The position numbers were made by a program, and so were the translations under genes. This document shows positions 31,691-41,567 of a DNA stretch of 64,000 nucleotides, in pieces. The DNA is from Nocardia bovistercoris (GTDB lineage: Bacteria; Actinomycetota; Actinomycetes; Mycobacteriales; Mycobacteriaceae). Within the stretch, counting starts at the first letter, position 1, and the number at the start of each line of letters is the position of its first letter. The stretch covers positions 372,001-436,000 of the forward strand of contig NZ_JADMLG010000002.1 in assembly GCF_015674855.1 (NCBI RefSeq), given 5' to 3'. The notes under the pieces were generated by a model. The model searched no databases, was not told the DNA's origin, and worked only from the letters and a program-made list of their open reading frames with translations.

Positions 31691-34243
31691 CTACAAATCC
31701 GCGATGGCCGCGAGCGGCGGTGTCCTTGCCGCTCGCACACCGGGCCACACCGCGGCCAGCACGCCGACCACCGCCGAGGCGATCAACACCGACACCAGCT
31801 GCGTCCACGGGATGGTGATCTGATCGATGCCGAAATCGCGCAGGGTGCGCAGGAATCCGATGCCGAGTCCGATGCCGAGCAGCACGCCGACTATGGCGCC
31901 GAAGATCGCGATCAGCATCGATTCCAGGTAGATGGTGCGTCGCACCTGGTGTCGCAGGGTGCCGACCGCGCGCAGCATCCCTATCTCGCGGCGCCGTTCC
32001 ACCACCGACAGCGCGAGGGTGTTGATGATGCCGAGGATGGCGATCACCACCGCGAGCGCGAGCAGCCCGTACAGGATGGCGAGCAGGGTGTTGATCTGCT
32101 GACCTTGCGCGCCTTTGAACTCCTCGCGGTCCTGTACCTGGACCACGGCGAACTGATCGGTCGCCTTCTCCAGGTCGGTGCGCATGGCGGTGAGATCGGA
32201 TCCTGGCCTCGCCTTCACCAGCACGTAGAAGTTGTTCTGGAAGGCCACCGGCGTGACCTCCTGGAACACCTGCGGCGACAGCACCATGGCCCCGAGCAGC
32301 GGCGACTTCTTGAAGATGCCCGCGACCGTCACCGGAACCTTCTGGTTCTTGTCCAGCGTGGTGAGCTCGACCCGCTGCCCGGCCTTCCAGCCGCGGTCGG
32401 CGGCTTCGCCGTCCGCGACCAGGATGTCGTGTTCACCGAGAGTGCCTGTGCCGCTGACGATCTCGTAGTTCAGCACACCGTCCATCGTTCGATCCGGGGA
32501 GATCCCCGCCAACTGATCGTCGCCGACCCGCACCGCCGCGCCGCGGAATCCGACCGCCTCGGCGACCGAGGGCACACTTTGGCGGACCGCGTCCGGCACG
32601 CCGAGCGGAAGTCCGATGAGCTGGGACTGCTGCGGACCCGACAGCACGTAGTCGGCGTTGACCCCCTTGTCGACGAGCACACCGATACTGGTCTTGGCCG
32701 ACGCGCCGAGTATGCCGATCGCCGAGACCAGCATGAGACCGAGCGTCAGCGCGAAGGCCGTGGCGGCGGTGCGGCGCGGATTGCGCACCGCGTTGTTGCG
32801 CGCCATCCGCCCGATCGCGCCGAACGGGCGGACCAGCACACCGAGCGTGCCGACCACCGGACGCGACAGCGCGGGCGAGGCCAACAGCACGGCGAAAATG
32901 AGCGCGAGCGCGCCGACGCCGACCGTCGCGGCGGCATTGCCGCCGGTGGACCGGGCGCCGAGCACCACGAGTACCGCACCGGCCACGCCGAGCACCACGC
33001 CGACCACCGTGCGCGTCCGCAGCGACTCGCCCGTGGAGGCGAACTCTTCCCGCATGGCCTCGACCGGCGGGATCTTCGCCGCCCGGCGCGCCGGCGCGTA
33101 GGCGCTGACCACCGTGACCAGCAGGCCGACGGCCAGCCCGACCAGGATCGTGCGCGGCAGCACCGTCATCGAACCGGTCGGCAGACCCAGATCGAAGGCG
33201 TTCAGCAGCGAGGACAGACCGAAGGCGAGTCCGACGCCTGCCACGAGTCCGATGACGCTGCCGATGAACCCGATGACCAGCGCCTCGGCGACCACGGTGT
33301 TGCCGACCTGGCGTCTGCTCGCGCCGACCGCGCGCAGCAGGGCGAGTTCGCGCAGCCGCTGGGCCACGATCATCGAGAAGGTGTTGTAGATGATGAAGGT
33401 GCCGACGATCAGGGCGATGGCGCCGAACGCGAGCAGGAAGTAGTTGATGAAATTCAGGGCTTCGGAGACCTGGGATTTCAGATCGGCGCGCACCTGCTCG
33501 CCGTTCTGCACCTTGAAGCCCTTCAGGTCGGCGGCGATCCGGTCGCGCAGTTCGTCGGCGGAGAAGCCGGGCGCGGCCGCGATGTCCACGTAGGCCACGT
33601 GATAGCCGTCGGTGAACAACTGCCTGGCCTGGGCATCCTCGAAGAGCAGACCGACGAAACCGCCGGTGTCGGAAGGCACCTTGTAGATGCCGGTGACCGT
33701 CACCTCGATGGTCGGATTCTGCTGGGTGCTGCGCGAGGGGATGAGGACCTTGGTCCGGTCGCCCACCTTCAGGCCCGCGCGTTCGGCGCCGCCCGCGTTG
33801 ATGGCGACCTGCCCGGATTGTGCGGGCGGCGCGCCCTCGACGAACTCCTTCGGCTCGGCGATGGCCCGCTCCGGCGGCAGATAGGAGTCGCCCCAGCTCG
33901 GCGCGCCGCCGGTCTGCACCGGTTTGCCTTCCTGATTCAGCAGCACCAGCGGACCGTTGACGCCAGGCGCGACGGCGCGCACACCCTCGGTCCTGCTGAT
34001 CTGGTCGACGGCGGCGAGTGGGACGCCGAAGGATTGCTGACCCTCGGGACTCACCCGGACGTCGACGCCCTTGGCCTCGTTCTCGAAGATCCCGTCGAAG
34101 GTGCGCTGCAAGGTGTCGGTGAAGACGAAGGACCCGGCGATGAAGGCGGTGCCGAGCACCACCGACAGCAGGGTGAGCGCCAAGCGGACCTTGTGCGCGG
34201 CGAGGTTGCGCAAGGCGACCTTGCGCATCGGACTGCCCGCCAT
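31691..34243 (-). CDS. ABC transporter permease, double FtsX domain
   Basis: An 850-residue permease of the MacB/LolCE-like class. The N-terminal MRKVALRNLAAHKVRLALTL is the usual cytoplasmic start before the first helix, followed by a large extracytoplasmic domain. Two FtsX domains follow, one in the middle (NYFLLAFGAIALIVGTF) and one at the C-terminus (LVSVLIASAVVGVLAAVWP). It exports an unknown substrate or works mechanically across the membrane. Its ATG overlaps the ATPase stop by one base (TGATG), so both subunits are made together. Confidence 0.93.
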   Translation of the reverse strand: MAGSPMRKVALRNLAAHKVRLALTLLSVVLGTAFIAGSFVFTDTLQRTFDGIFENEAKGVDVRVSPEGQQSFGVPLAAVDQISRTEGVRAVAPGVNGPLVLLNQEGKPVQTGGAPSWGDSYLPPERAIAEPKEFVEGAPPAQSGQVAINAGGAERAGLKVGDRTKVLIPSRSTQQNPTIEVTVTGIYKVPSDTGGFVGLLFEDAQARQLFTDGYHVAYVDIAAAPGFSADELRDRIAADLKGFKVQNGEQVRADLKSQVSEALNFINYFLLAFGAIALIVGTFIIYNTFSMIVAQRLRELALLRAVGASRRQVGNTVVAEALVIGFIGSVIGLVAGVGLAFGLSSLLNAFDLGLPTGSMTVLPRTILVGLAVGLLVTVVSAYAPARRAAKIPPVEAMREEFASTGESLRTRTVVGVVLGVAGAVLVVLGARSTGGNAAATVGVGALALIFAVLLASPALSRPVVGTLGVLVRPFGAIGRMARNNAVRNPRRTAATAFALTLGLMLVSAIGILGASAKTSIGVLVDKGVNADYVLSGPQQSQLIGLPLGVPDAVRQSVPSVAEAVGFRGAAVRVGDDQLAGISPDRTMDGVLNYEIVSGTGTLGEHDILVADGEAADRGWKAGQRVELTTLDKNQKVPVTVAGIFKKSPLLGAMVLSPQVFQEVTPVAFQNNFYVLVKARPGSDLTAMRTDLEKATDQFAVVQVQDREEFKGAQGQQINTLLAILYGLLALAVVIAILGIINTLALSVVERRREIGMLRAVGTLRHQVRRTIYLESMLIAIFGAIVGVLLGIGLGIGFLRTLRDFGIDQITIPWTQLVSVLIASAVVGVLAAVWPGVRAARTPPLAAIADL

Positions 34244-35019
34244 CACACCTGCTCCAGCGACTTCATGCGGTCGAGCACCGAATCGGCGGTGGGATCGCGC
34301 AGTTCGGAGACGATACGGCCGTCGGCGAGGAAGACCACCCGGTCGGCGAAGGAGGCCGCGTGCGGTTCGTGGGTGACGATCACGACGGTCTGCCTGAACT
34401 CGTTCACCGCGGCGCGCAGGATCGACAGCACTTCCTCGGAGGCGCGCGAATCCAGGTTGCCGGTCGGCTCGTCGCCGAAGATGATCTCCGGTTTGCCCGC
34501 GAGCGCCCGCGCACAGGCCACACGCTGCTGCTGGCCGCCGGACAGTTCGCTGGGACGATGCCCGAGCCGGTCGGTCAGGCCGAGGCGGGTGATCACCGTG
34601 TCGAGCCATTCCTTGTCGGCTTTGCGGCCCGCGATATCCAGGGGCAGGGTGATGTTCTCCAGGGCGGTCAGCGTCGGGACCAGGTTGAACGCCTGGAATA
34701 CGAAGCCGATCCGGTCCCGCCGCAACCGCGTCATCTGTTTGTCGCTGAGATTCGTCAGATCGGTGTCACCGATGCGGACGGCGCCGGAGGTGGCGCTGTC
34801 CAGTCCGGCCAGGCAGTGCATGAGGGTCGACTTGCCCGAGCCGGACGGACCCATGATCGCGGTGAACTCCCCCGCCGCGAACTCCGCCGAGACCTTGTCG
34901 AGCGCGGTGACCTTCGTATCTCCCGATCCGTAAATCTTGCTCACGTCGATGGCGCGGGCGGCGACATCGGTCGGAACCACCGGTTCGGCGAGGTCTGTAC
35001 CCACTACGTGCGAAGTCAT
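34243..35019 (-). CDS. ABC transporter ATP-binding protein (LolD/MacB type)
   Basis: A 258-residue ATPase with Walker A GPSGSGKST, Q-loop VFQAFNLVPTLTALEN, signature LSGGQQQR, Walker B IIFGDEPTGNLD and H-loop VIVTHE. The set is typical of the LolD/MacB family that pairs with FtsX-type permeases, encoded directly downstream. ATG 35019 was chosen because GGAAGG precedes it and the domain starts soon after; 49 more codons are open upstream but look unlike protein. Confidence 0.93.
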   Translation of the reverse strand: MTSHVVGTDLAEPVVPTDVAARAIDVSKIYGSGDTKVTALDKVSAEFAAGEFTAIMGPSGSGKSTLMHCLAGLDSATSGAVRIGDTDLTNLSDKQMTRLRRDRIGFVFQAFNLVPTLTALENITLPLDIAGRKADKEWLDTVITRLGLTDRLGHRPSELSGGQQQRVACARALAGKPEIIFGDEPTGNLDSRASEEVLSILRAAVNEFRQTVVIVTHEPHAASFADRVVFLADGRIVSELRDPTADSVLDRMKSLEQV

Positions 35020-35156
35020 GCCTTCCAGTCTTACGGGCCGCGCGGCGCGACGCCATCGGGGATCCCCCCGAGTCCGCTGGTCGTACCGGCCGGTCGGGCT
35101 GTATCGAGCGCTTGTTCGGGCAAATCGCTCGCGATCGACCATCCGGTAGGTTGGGC

Positions 35157-35177
35157 TCCGGATCACGGGGATCCGGA
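35157..35177. promoter_or_regulatory. Inverted repeat before the glutathione peroxidase gene
   Basis: Perfect 8-base arms TCCGGATC and GATCCGGA flank 5 bases. The repeat ends 18 bases before the GTG of the peroxidase gene, so it lies in the promoter or 5' leader, facing the divergent ABC ATPase gene. It could be an operator. Confidence 0.35.
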
Positions 35178-35195
35178 ATTGGCAGGTAGAGACGA

Positions 35196-35681
35196 GTGAG
35201 CATTCGCAATATTCCGCTGCGCACCCTGTCCGGCGACACGGCCACCCTGGCCGACCTGGTCGGCGACAAGGTGGTACTGCTGGTCAACGTGGCCTCGAAA
35301 TGCGGTCTGACACCTCAGTATTCGGGCCTGGTCGAATTGCAGCAGACCTACGGGCCCAAGGGGTTCAGTGTGGTCGGCGTGCCGTGTAACCAGTTCATGG
35401 GTCAGGAACCCGGCACCGCCGAGGAGATCCAGGAATTCTGCGCCACCAACTACGGCGTCGACTTCCCGCTGCTGGAGAAGACCGACGTCAACGGCGACAA
35501 CCGGCACCCGCTGTACCGGGAACTGGTCGAAACCCCCGACGCCGAGGGCGCGGCGGGCGACATCCAGTGGAATTTCGAGAAATTCCTGATCGACCGTTCC
35601 GGTGCAGTCGCCGGACGGTTCCGTCCGCGTACCGAACCCGGTGCGCCCGAACTGCGCTCCGCTGTCGAGGGACTGCTATAG
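35196..35681 (+). CDS. Glutathione peroxidase-family thiol peroxidase
   Basis: A 161-residue protein with the peroxidatic Cys in NVASKCGLTPQY (Cys where animal enzymes have Sec), the CNQF block and the WNFEKF motif. It reduces hydrogen or lipid peroxides in the cytosol. Actinomycetes lack glutathione, so thioredoxin or a mycothiol system is the likely electron donor. The start is GTG 35196. Confidence 0.92.
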   Translation: MSIRNIPLRTLSGDTATLADLVGDKVVLLVNVASKCGLTPQYSGLVELQQTYGPKGFSVVGVPCNQFMGQEPGTAEEIQEFCATNYGVDFPLLEKTDVNGDNRHPLYRELVETPDAEGAAGDIQWNFEKFLIDRSGAVAGRFRPRTEPGAPELRSAVEGLL

Positions 35682-35699
35682 ACCGAGACCGCGCACGAC

Positions 35700-35734
35700 T
35701 CGGCCCGACCGGAACACCGTTCCGATCGGGCCGA
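35700..35734. terminator. Bidirectional hairpin terminator
   Basis: Arms of 16 bases (35700-35715 and 35719-35734) pair with one mismatch around a 3-base loop. The hairpin sits between the convergent peroxidase and kinase genes. Confidence 0.65.
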
Positions 35735-35759
35735 ATTCGTTGCACCTCGGCGTTCTACC

Positions 35760-37652
35760 TCAGTTGAGCGGAGCCGAACGCCACCAGCGCAGCACCTCGT
35801 CGATGGTGCCGACGATGCCGTCGGTGTACATGAGGAACTGGCTGCGATCGTTGTCGCCGGTGAAGACGGTGACCATCTTCGGGCCGCTGTTCTCGAACTT
35901 GTAGTTCGTGTAGGACTTGCCGCCATTGCTGTCGGTCGACTTCACCGCGTTGCTCGGCAGCTTGCTCAGCGCCGACTGCACATCGGCGGGCGTGCGATAG
36001 ACGTAGAAGGTGTAGAACGGGTCGTCGTTGCCGCCGCCGCCGAAGCAGTCCCACTGGTAGACCCAGTTGCTGAAATCGGGCGTGCCCGAAGTCGGGGTCG
36101 ACGGTGAACTCGAGCTGTAGGCGCCGCAGGTCGCGCCGTTGTAGCCGGTGTCGCCGGACTTGTTGGCCGGCACCATGCGCGGGAATTCCTTGCTGATGGC
36201 GTCCGCGTCCGGCGTCACGGTGCCGGAATTACTCGGCGTCGCGCCCGAGGACGGCCTGCTCGTGCCCGCCGCCGTCGTGGTCGGAGTGTCGGAATTGTCG
36301 CTCGCGACCGCCCCGATGATGCCGATGACGACCACGATCAACACCACCGCCGCCACCGCGATCCCGATGATCAGGCCCGTATTGGACTTGCGCGGCGGCT
36401 GCGGCGCACCCCGGTACTGGCCGCCCGCCGCATTCGGCGGACCGGGAGGCTGCTGGCCGAAACCGTGGGTCTGTTGATTGCCGTAGGTCTGCTGATTCCC
36501 GTAAGTCGGCTGATTCCCGTAGGTGCCCTGGTTTCCGTACGTGCCCTGATTACCGTAGGTCTGCCCACCGTAGGGCGCGGTCGGATTCGGCTGCTGATAC
36601 GCCGTCGGCCCGGTGGACTGCGGGGCCATCGGACTCGGACCCGACTGGTGCGGCGCCATCGGATTGGGCGCCGCGGTATTGGCCATCGTGGCGCCCGTCA
36701 ACGGCTGCGGGCCGCTCGCCATCGGATACGGCGCGCCGGTCAGCGGATTCTGCTGACCCGTCACCGGCACCGGCGGACCCGTCACCGGCCTGCCGACCAG
36801 CGGCATCGCGGGCGCGCTCGGACTGGCGAGCGCCTGCGCCGCCGCGGCCGCGAACTCCGAACACGAACCGAAACGATCCTCGGGACGCTTCGCCATCGCC
36901 TTGGCCAGCACCCCGTCCAGCGCGTAGGACAGGCCGGGACGCACACTGCTCAACGCGGGCGGCGGCGACTGCAGATGGCCCTGGATCACCTGCGCCGGAT
37001 TCGTGGCCGCGAACGGGCCGGTGCCGGTGAACAGCCAGAACAGCGAACAGGCCAGCGAATACTGGTCCGAACGGTGGTCGAGCGACGCGCCCGTGAGCTG
37101 TTCGGGCGAGGCGTAGGCCAGCGTGGCGGTGAAGGTGCCGGTCTGGGTGAGATGGCCGGTGTCGTCGCGCAGCCGGGCGATGCCGAAATCGGTGAGGTAG
37201 ACGCGCTCACCGCGACCGCCGCCGGAACGGGCCAGCAGGATATTGGCCGGCTTCACATCGCGATGCAACACACCCATGCCGTGCGCGTAGTCGAGCGCGT
37301 CGGCGGTCTCCTTGACGATCTGGACCGCGCGCTCGGGCGGCAGCGTCTCCGGATCCACCGACGCGGCGTCGATACCGTCGATGAACTGCATCGAAATCCA
37401 CAGCTGCTCGTCGTCGAGACCGCGGTCGTAGACGGTGACGATATTCGGGTGATCGAGCCGGGCGACCAGATCCGCCTCCCGTTCGAACCGCGCCCGCACC
37501 TCCTTGTCGAAGAACATCTCCCGGTTCAACAGCTTGAGCGCGGTCATCCGCGGCAGGCGCGGATGTTTCGCCAGGTACACCGAACCCATGCCACCGCGGC
37601 CCAACTGCCGATCGATGACATAGCCGGCGAACACGTCACCGTTGGCCAGCAT
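35760..37652 (-). CDS. Transmembrane Ser/Thr protein kinase (PknB-like)
   Basis: A 630-residue kinase. The kinase domain (1-275) has GRGGMGSVY, Lys40, HRDVKPAN near 130 and DFG near 155, so it should be active. A juxtamembrane region rich in Pro, Gln and Asn includes TYGNQ pentapeptide repeats (about 365-394). One transmembrane helix lies at 426-449. The outer domain (450-630) has two Cys (509, 536) that could form a disulfide and is not a PASTA domain. ATG 37652 was chosen because GGAG lies six bases upstream; a GTG 12 bases earlier is possible. It is a close paralogue of the kinases at 27324 and 40518. Confidence 0.92.
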   Translation of the reverse strand: MLANGDVFAGYVIDRQLGRGGMGSVYLAKHPRLPRMTALKLLNREMFFDKEVRARFEREADLVARLDHPNIVTVYDRGLDDEQLWISMQFIDGIDAASVDPETLPPERAVQIVKETADALDYAHGMGVLHRDVKPANILLARSGGGRGERVYLTDFGIARLRDDTGHLTQTGTFTATLAYASPEQLTGASLDHRSDQYSLACSLFWLFTGTGPFAATNPAQVIQGHLQSPPPALSSVRPGLSYALDGVLAKAMAKRPEDRFGSCSEFAAAAAQALASPSAPAMPLVGRPVTGPPVPVTGQQNPLTGAPYPMASGPQPLTGATMANTAAPNPMAPHQSGPSPMAPQSTGPTAYQQPNPTAPYGGQTYGNQGTYGNQGTYGNQPTYGNQQTYGNQQTHGFGQQPPGPPNAAGGQYRGAPQPPRKSNTGLIIGIAVAAVVLIVVVIGIIGAVASDNSDTPTTTAAGTSRPSSGATPSNSGTVTPDADAISKEFPRMVPANKSGDTGYNGATCGAYSSSSPSTPTSGTPDFSNWVYQWDCFGGGGNDDPFYTFYVYRTPADVQSALSKLPSNAVKSTDSNGGKSYTNYKFENSGPKMVTVFTGDNDRSQFLMYTDGIVGTIDEVLRWWRSAPLN

Positions 37653-37809
37653 GGTCTGCTCCACTTCCCGCCGTCACCGGGACCCACCGGCGATCAGGCG
37701 TACAGCATAAGAACGCGTTCGAGCAACGCCCGACCACGGAAAACATCGAAACCATAGCAGTAGTCGCATGCTCCGTTCGTGCGGTCACGCGACGTCGAGA
37801 CCCGACACG

Positions 37810-40518
37810 CTACGGCGGCGGACGCGGATCGTCGTCGGCCCGCCCACCCGGCGCCGCACCACCCGGCGGCGGAACCCGACGAACCCTGCGATCCGGCAGC
37901 GCGATCGCCACCGGTCGCCGCCCCGCCTTGGCCCGCGGCCCCGATTCGGCCGCGTTCGAATCCCGGCGCGTCGCTTCGACATCGGAATCCGCGCGGGCCG
38001 CATCGGACTCCGCCGACCCGCCGCGCACCGTCTCCTCGGCCTCCGCCGCCTCCCGGCTCACCTCCGACCGCTTCCCTTCGGCCCGCCGCGGAATCCGCGC
38101 GGAATCCGGACGCGCGGGCACCGTCGGCCCCGCCACCGACGCGATTTCGGTCTCACCGTCCGCACCCGCGTCCGCCGCCGTCCCCTCGCGCGCGGCCGGG
38201 GTATCGGAATGTGAGCCCGCCTGCGCCCGACGCGAAGCCGCACCGCCGTGCGCGCCGCCACCTGCCCGCGCCGCGTCACCGCGCCCGCCCGCATTCGTCG
38301 CGCCGCTACCGCCGTGCGAAGCCGGACGCCGATCGTCGGTCCCGCCACGAATGGTCGGCGCGGCCGCGTCACCCGATTCGGCCTCGTTCCCACTCCGATC
38401 CGCGGCACCCGCGTGCTGCGAGCCGGGCGCCCGAACATCGGAACTCGGCCCGACGACACCGCGCGAACCTGTCCCGAACGCCGACGGTGACACCGCGCCG
38501 CGAGTGCGGGGCGCGGCGTCACCCTTGTCGGCTTCGGACGCACGTCGACCAGCCGCACCTACGTCGCGGGAACCAGACGCTCGCGCATCGGAACGCGGCA
38601 CGTCGCCGTCGTGCGAATCCGTGCCGAAGGCCGACGACGGCACCGCACCGCGCGAGCCGGGTGCGCGCGGACCGCGAGTATGGGGCGCGGCACCGTGCGA
38701 ATCCGCCTCGGGCGCATGCGCGGCAGCCCCACCGACGGCGCCGCGCGAATCCGCCCCTGATGCGTGCGCGTCGGGAGCGACGGGAGTCGCTGGACCGTGT
38801 GTGGGAGGTGAACTCGGACCGTACCCATGGGGGCCGCGGGCTTTCGGACCGACGACACCGGGCGCGTCGGGAGCGACGACGGGATGCGACGTTCCGCTCA
38901 CCGCGCGCGGTGCGGCTTGCGGGTGTCGCGGCGTGGAACCGTAGGGCACCGGTGCTCCTCTATGTCCCGGCGAAGCACTGTGCGCCTGCGGACCGTTCCG
39001 TCCAGGCGAACCGCCCTGCCCCGACGGACCGTTCGGTCCCGATGGGCCACTCCGCCCCGGCGAACCGCCCTGTGCATGCTGACCACTCTGCCGAGGCGAG
39101 CCGCCCCCGGGCGAATCATTCTGCCCAGGCAAGCCGCCCTGCCCGGGTGCGCCGCCCTGCCCGGGCATGCCGTCCTGCCCAGGTGCGCCACCATGTCCGG
39201 GCAGGTCACCTGCTCCAGGTGGACCTGCATGGCCGGGCACGGGCGGAGGAACGGTGCCGTGCCGGGTTCTGCTCGGGTAGCGGGGCTGCGGAGGTGGGGG
39301 CGGCACGACGCCGTGTGCGGCTCCGCTGGCGTACGGGTTGTTCGAGGCCGGTGGACCGGGCTGGGGTGGGCGGGCGTTGGTCGGCGGGACCTGACCGGGG
39401 TACGGGGTCGCGGGGCGTTGGCCGCGCGGGGGTGCGGATTGTCTGCGAGGTTGTTCGGGGTAGCCGGGCGGCACCGCGCCGGTGGGCGGCATATTCGGCG
39501 CGGGCGGCTGCACCGGGCCGCGCGGCATGGAGGTGCGCGGGTTCGCCGGGGCGACCGGTGGGCGGTGATTCGGGTAGCCGGTGTGCGGTACGCCCTGCGG
39601 GTATCCGGGGCCGTACGGGTACGGACCCTGCGGGCGCGGGGCCTGGACCTGCGGGCGTGGCGCGGTGGGCGGACGCTGCGGTCCGGTGGGGGTCAGTGCG
39701 CGGCGGGCGGCGAGCGCGAATTCGGTGCAACTGTCGAACCGGTCCTCGGGACGCTTCGACAACGCCTTCGCCATCACCGCGTCGAAGGCGGGTGGGATGC
39801 CCGCGCGCAGCGGACGCAGCGGAGGCACCTGCCCGTACAGGTGTCCGTTCATGACCGAGGCCGGACTGGCGCCGTTGAACGGCGGCGCCCCCGTGAGCAT
39901 CCAGAACAGCGTGCAGGCCAGGGAGTACTGATCACAGCGGTGGTCGAGTGAACTGCCGCTCAACTGTTCCGGTGAGGCGTAGGCCAGAGTCGCGGTGATG
40001 GTGCCCGCCGACCCGAGCGTGGTGTCGGCATCCCGCATTCCCGCGATGCCGAAATCGGTGAGCAGCACCCGTTCCGGCTGGCCGATGGGAGCCTTCGCCA
40101 ACAGGATGTTCGCGGGCTTCACGTCCCGATGCAGCACCCCGTTGGCGTGCGCGAAATCCAGGGCGGCGCCCGTCTCGCCGATGATCTGCACGGCCCGCCA
40201 CGGGGCGAGCACATTCACATCCACGCTGGCCGCGTCCGAACCCGCGATGAACTGCATCGAGATCCACAGCTGTTCGTCCTCGGCGCCGCGGTCGTACACC
40301 GTGACGATGTTCGGGTGGTCGAGTTGCGCGACGAGGTCGGCCTCCCGCTCGAACCGGGCTCTGATCTCCGTATCCCCGTACAGATCACGCTCGAGCAGCT
40401 TCAAGGCGGTCAATCTGGGCAGACGCGGATGTTGAGCCAGATACACGGTGCCCATGCCGCCTTGACCGAGGACGCGCTTGATCAGGTATCCGGCGAACGT
40501 CTCGCCAGTCTGCAACAC
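37810..40518 (-). CDS. Ser/Thr protein kinase with 600-residue low-complexity tail
   Basis: About 902 residues. The kinase domain (1-275) is PknB-like with GQGGMGTVY, Lys40, HRDVKPAN and DFG all present. The rest is low complexity: a Pro-rich stretch (275-430), a collagen-like Gly-x-x stretch (about 429-523, units such as GAPGQGG), then a charged Ala/Ser/Gly/Arg tail to the end. No transmembrane helix or folded sensor is visible, so it is probably cytosolic. GTG 40518 matches the start of the two paralogues (MLxxGxxFAGY); GTG 40530 is also in frame. It lies 157 bases upstream of the previous kinase on the same strand. Confidence 0.88.
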   Translation of the reverse strand: MLQTGETFAGYLIKRVLGQGGMGTVYLAQHPRLPRLTALKLLERDLYGDTEIRARFEREADLVAQLDHPNIVTVYDRGAEDEQLWISMQFIAGSDAASVDVNVLAPWRAVQIIGETGAALDFAHANGVLHRDVKPANILLAKAPIGQPERVLLTDFGIAGMRDADTTLGSAGTITATLAYASPEQLSGSSLDHRCDQYSLACTLFWMLTGAPPFNGASPASVMNGHLYGQVPPLRPLRAGIPPAFDAVMAKALSKRPEDRFDSCTEFALAARRALTPTGPQRPPTAPRPQVQAPRPQGPYPYGPGYPQGVPHTGYPNHRPPVAPANPRTSMPRGPVQPPAPNMPPTGAVPPGYPEQPRRQSAPPRGQRPATPYPGQVPPTNARPPQPGPPASNNPYASGAAHGVVPPPPPQPRYPSRTRHGTVPPPVPGHAGPPGAGDLPGHGGAPGQDGMPGQGGAPGQGGLPGQNDSPGGGSPRQSGQHAQGGSPGRSGPSGPNGPSGQGGSPGRNGPQAHSASPGHRGAPVPYGSTPRHPQAAPRAVSGTSHPVVAPDAPGVVGPKARGPHGYGPSSPPTHGPATPVAPDAHASGADSRGAVGGAAAHAPEADSHGAAPHTRGPRAPGSRGAVPSSAFGTDSHDGDVPRSDARASGSRDVGAAGRRASEADKGDAAPRTRGAVSPSAFGTGSRGVVGPSSDVRAPGSQHAGAADRSGNEAESGDAAAPTIRGGTDDRRPASHGGSGATNAGGRGDAARAGGGAHGGAASRRAQAGSHSDTPAAREGTAADAGADGETEIASVAGPTVPARPDSARIPRRAEGKRSEVSREAAEAEETVRGGSAESDAARADSDVEATRRDSNAAESGPRAKAGRRPVAIALPDRRVRRVPPPGGAAPGGRADDDPRPPP

Positions 40519-40686
40519 GGTGGAGTTCACCCCCCTCGAGGGTCGAGCGCGTGGATCCTACCGATGTATCTCGCGAACCCACGTGTACGCAACATTTCAT
40601 TATCCATCCGATGGTCGGACCGACACTACGCAACCGGTCCTTACGCCTCGCTTGCGACGTGTCAGCGGCCGGCTACGCTGATTCGC

Positions 40687-41457
40687 ATGCGCATAGGAGC
40701 TCACGTTCGGCTCGACAGTGATCCGATCGGTTTCGGCGAGAAGCTCGGCGCCGACCTGGTCCAATTGTTCGTGGTCGACCCCCAGTCCTGGGACAAGCCC
40801 GCCCCGCACCCGCGGACCGACGAGATCCTCGCCAGTCCCATCGACGTAGTGGTTCATTCCTCCTACCAAATCAACGTCGCGAGTCTGAACAACCGGCTCC
40901 GAATGCCCTCCCGTAACGCGGTGGCCCAGCAGGCGAAGGCGGCGGCCGACCTCGGCGCCTTCGGCTTGGTGGTGCACGGGGGACATGTCCGGTCCGATGC
41001 CGAGATCGAGGACGGCATTGTGAACTGGCGCAAATTGTTCGAGCGCCAGCGGGACAAGGGGGGTTTCGCGGTGCCGATTCTGATCGAGAACACGGCGGGC
41101 GGCAATCACGCCATGGCGAGGCGTTTCGACATGATCGCCCGTTTGTGGGATGCGGTGGGCGAGTTCGGCGCGGGGTTCTGTCTCGACACCTGTCACGCCT
41201 GGGCGGGCGGCGAGGATCTGGTCGGGGTCGTGGAGCGGGTGCAGGCCATCACGGGGCGGATCGATCTGGTGCACTTGAATTCCTCGCGCGACGAATTCGA
41301 CTCCGGTGCGGACCGGCACGCCAATTTCGCGGACGGGACGATCGATCCGCAACTGCTGGCCGAGGTGTGCCGCACCGCAGGCGCGCCGGTGATATTGGAG
41401 ACGCCCGCCGACGGGCTCGCCGAGGATCTGGCGTATCTGCGCGAGCATGTCGGCTGA
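40687..41457 (+). CDS. nfo: Deoxyribonuclease IV (AP endonuclease, Nfo/End family)
   Basis: A 256-residue TIM-barrel enzyme of the endonuclease IV family, very like M. tuberculosis Rv0670 (end). The blocks VVHSSYQINVAS, VVHGGHV, ILIENTAGG, FCLDTCHAWAGG, HLNSSRDEFDSGADRHAN and VILETP supply the His, Glu and Asp ligands of the tri-zinc site. It cuts DNA 5' to abasic sites in base-excision repair. ATG 40687 fits the family start. It stands alone, divergent from the kinase gene. Confidence 0.93.
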   Translation: MRIGAHVRLDSDPIGFGEKLGADLVQLFVVDPQSWDKPAPHPRTDEILASPIDVVVHSSYQINVASLNNRLRMPSRNAVAQQAKAAADLGAFGLVVHGGHVRSDAEIEDGIVNWRKLFERQRDKGGFAVPILIENTAGGNHAMARRFDMIARLWDAVGEFGAGFCLDTCHAWAGGEDLVGVVERVQAITGRIDLVHLNSSRDEFDSGADRHANFADGTIDPQLLAEVCRTAGAPVILETPADGLAEDLAYLREHVG

Positions 41458-41567
41458 GCGAAAGCGCGACGCGTTTGCGATCAGCGGGACGTAAACCCTG
41501 GTCACGGTACCGGTTCCGGTGGTCTGCTCGAGCGTGACAGCCCGTTCCAGCAGCGAAGGTGATCCCC

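Noticed and set aside
31622..34933. Open frame of about 1100 codons on the plus strand opposite the ABC exporter genes
   Set aside because: It is exactly antisense to two well-supported genes, has no recognisable domain and reflects the GC-rich codon bias that keeps antisense frames open.
41458..41567. Possible riboswitch upstream of the dioxygenase gene
   Set aside because: Some short complementary blocks exist, but no conserved riboswitch core could be matched by eye.
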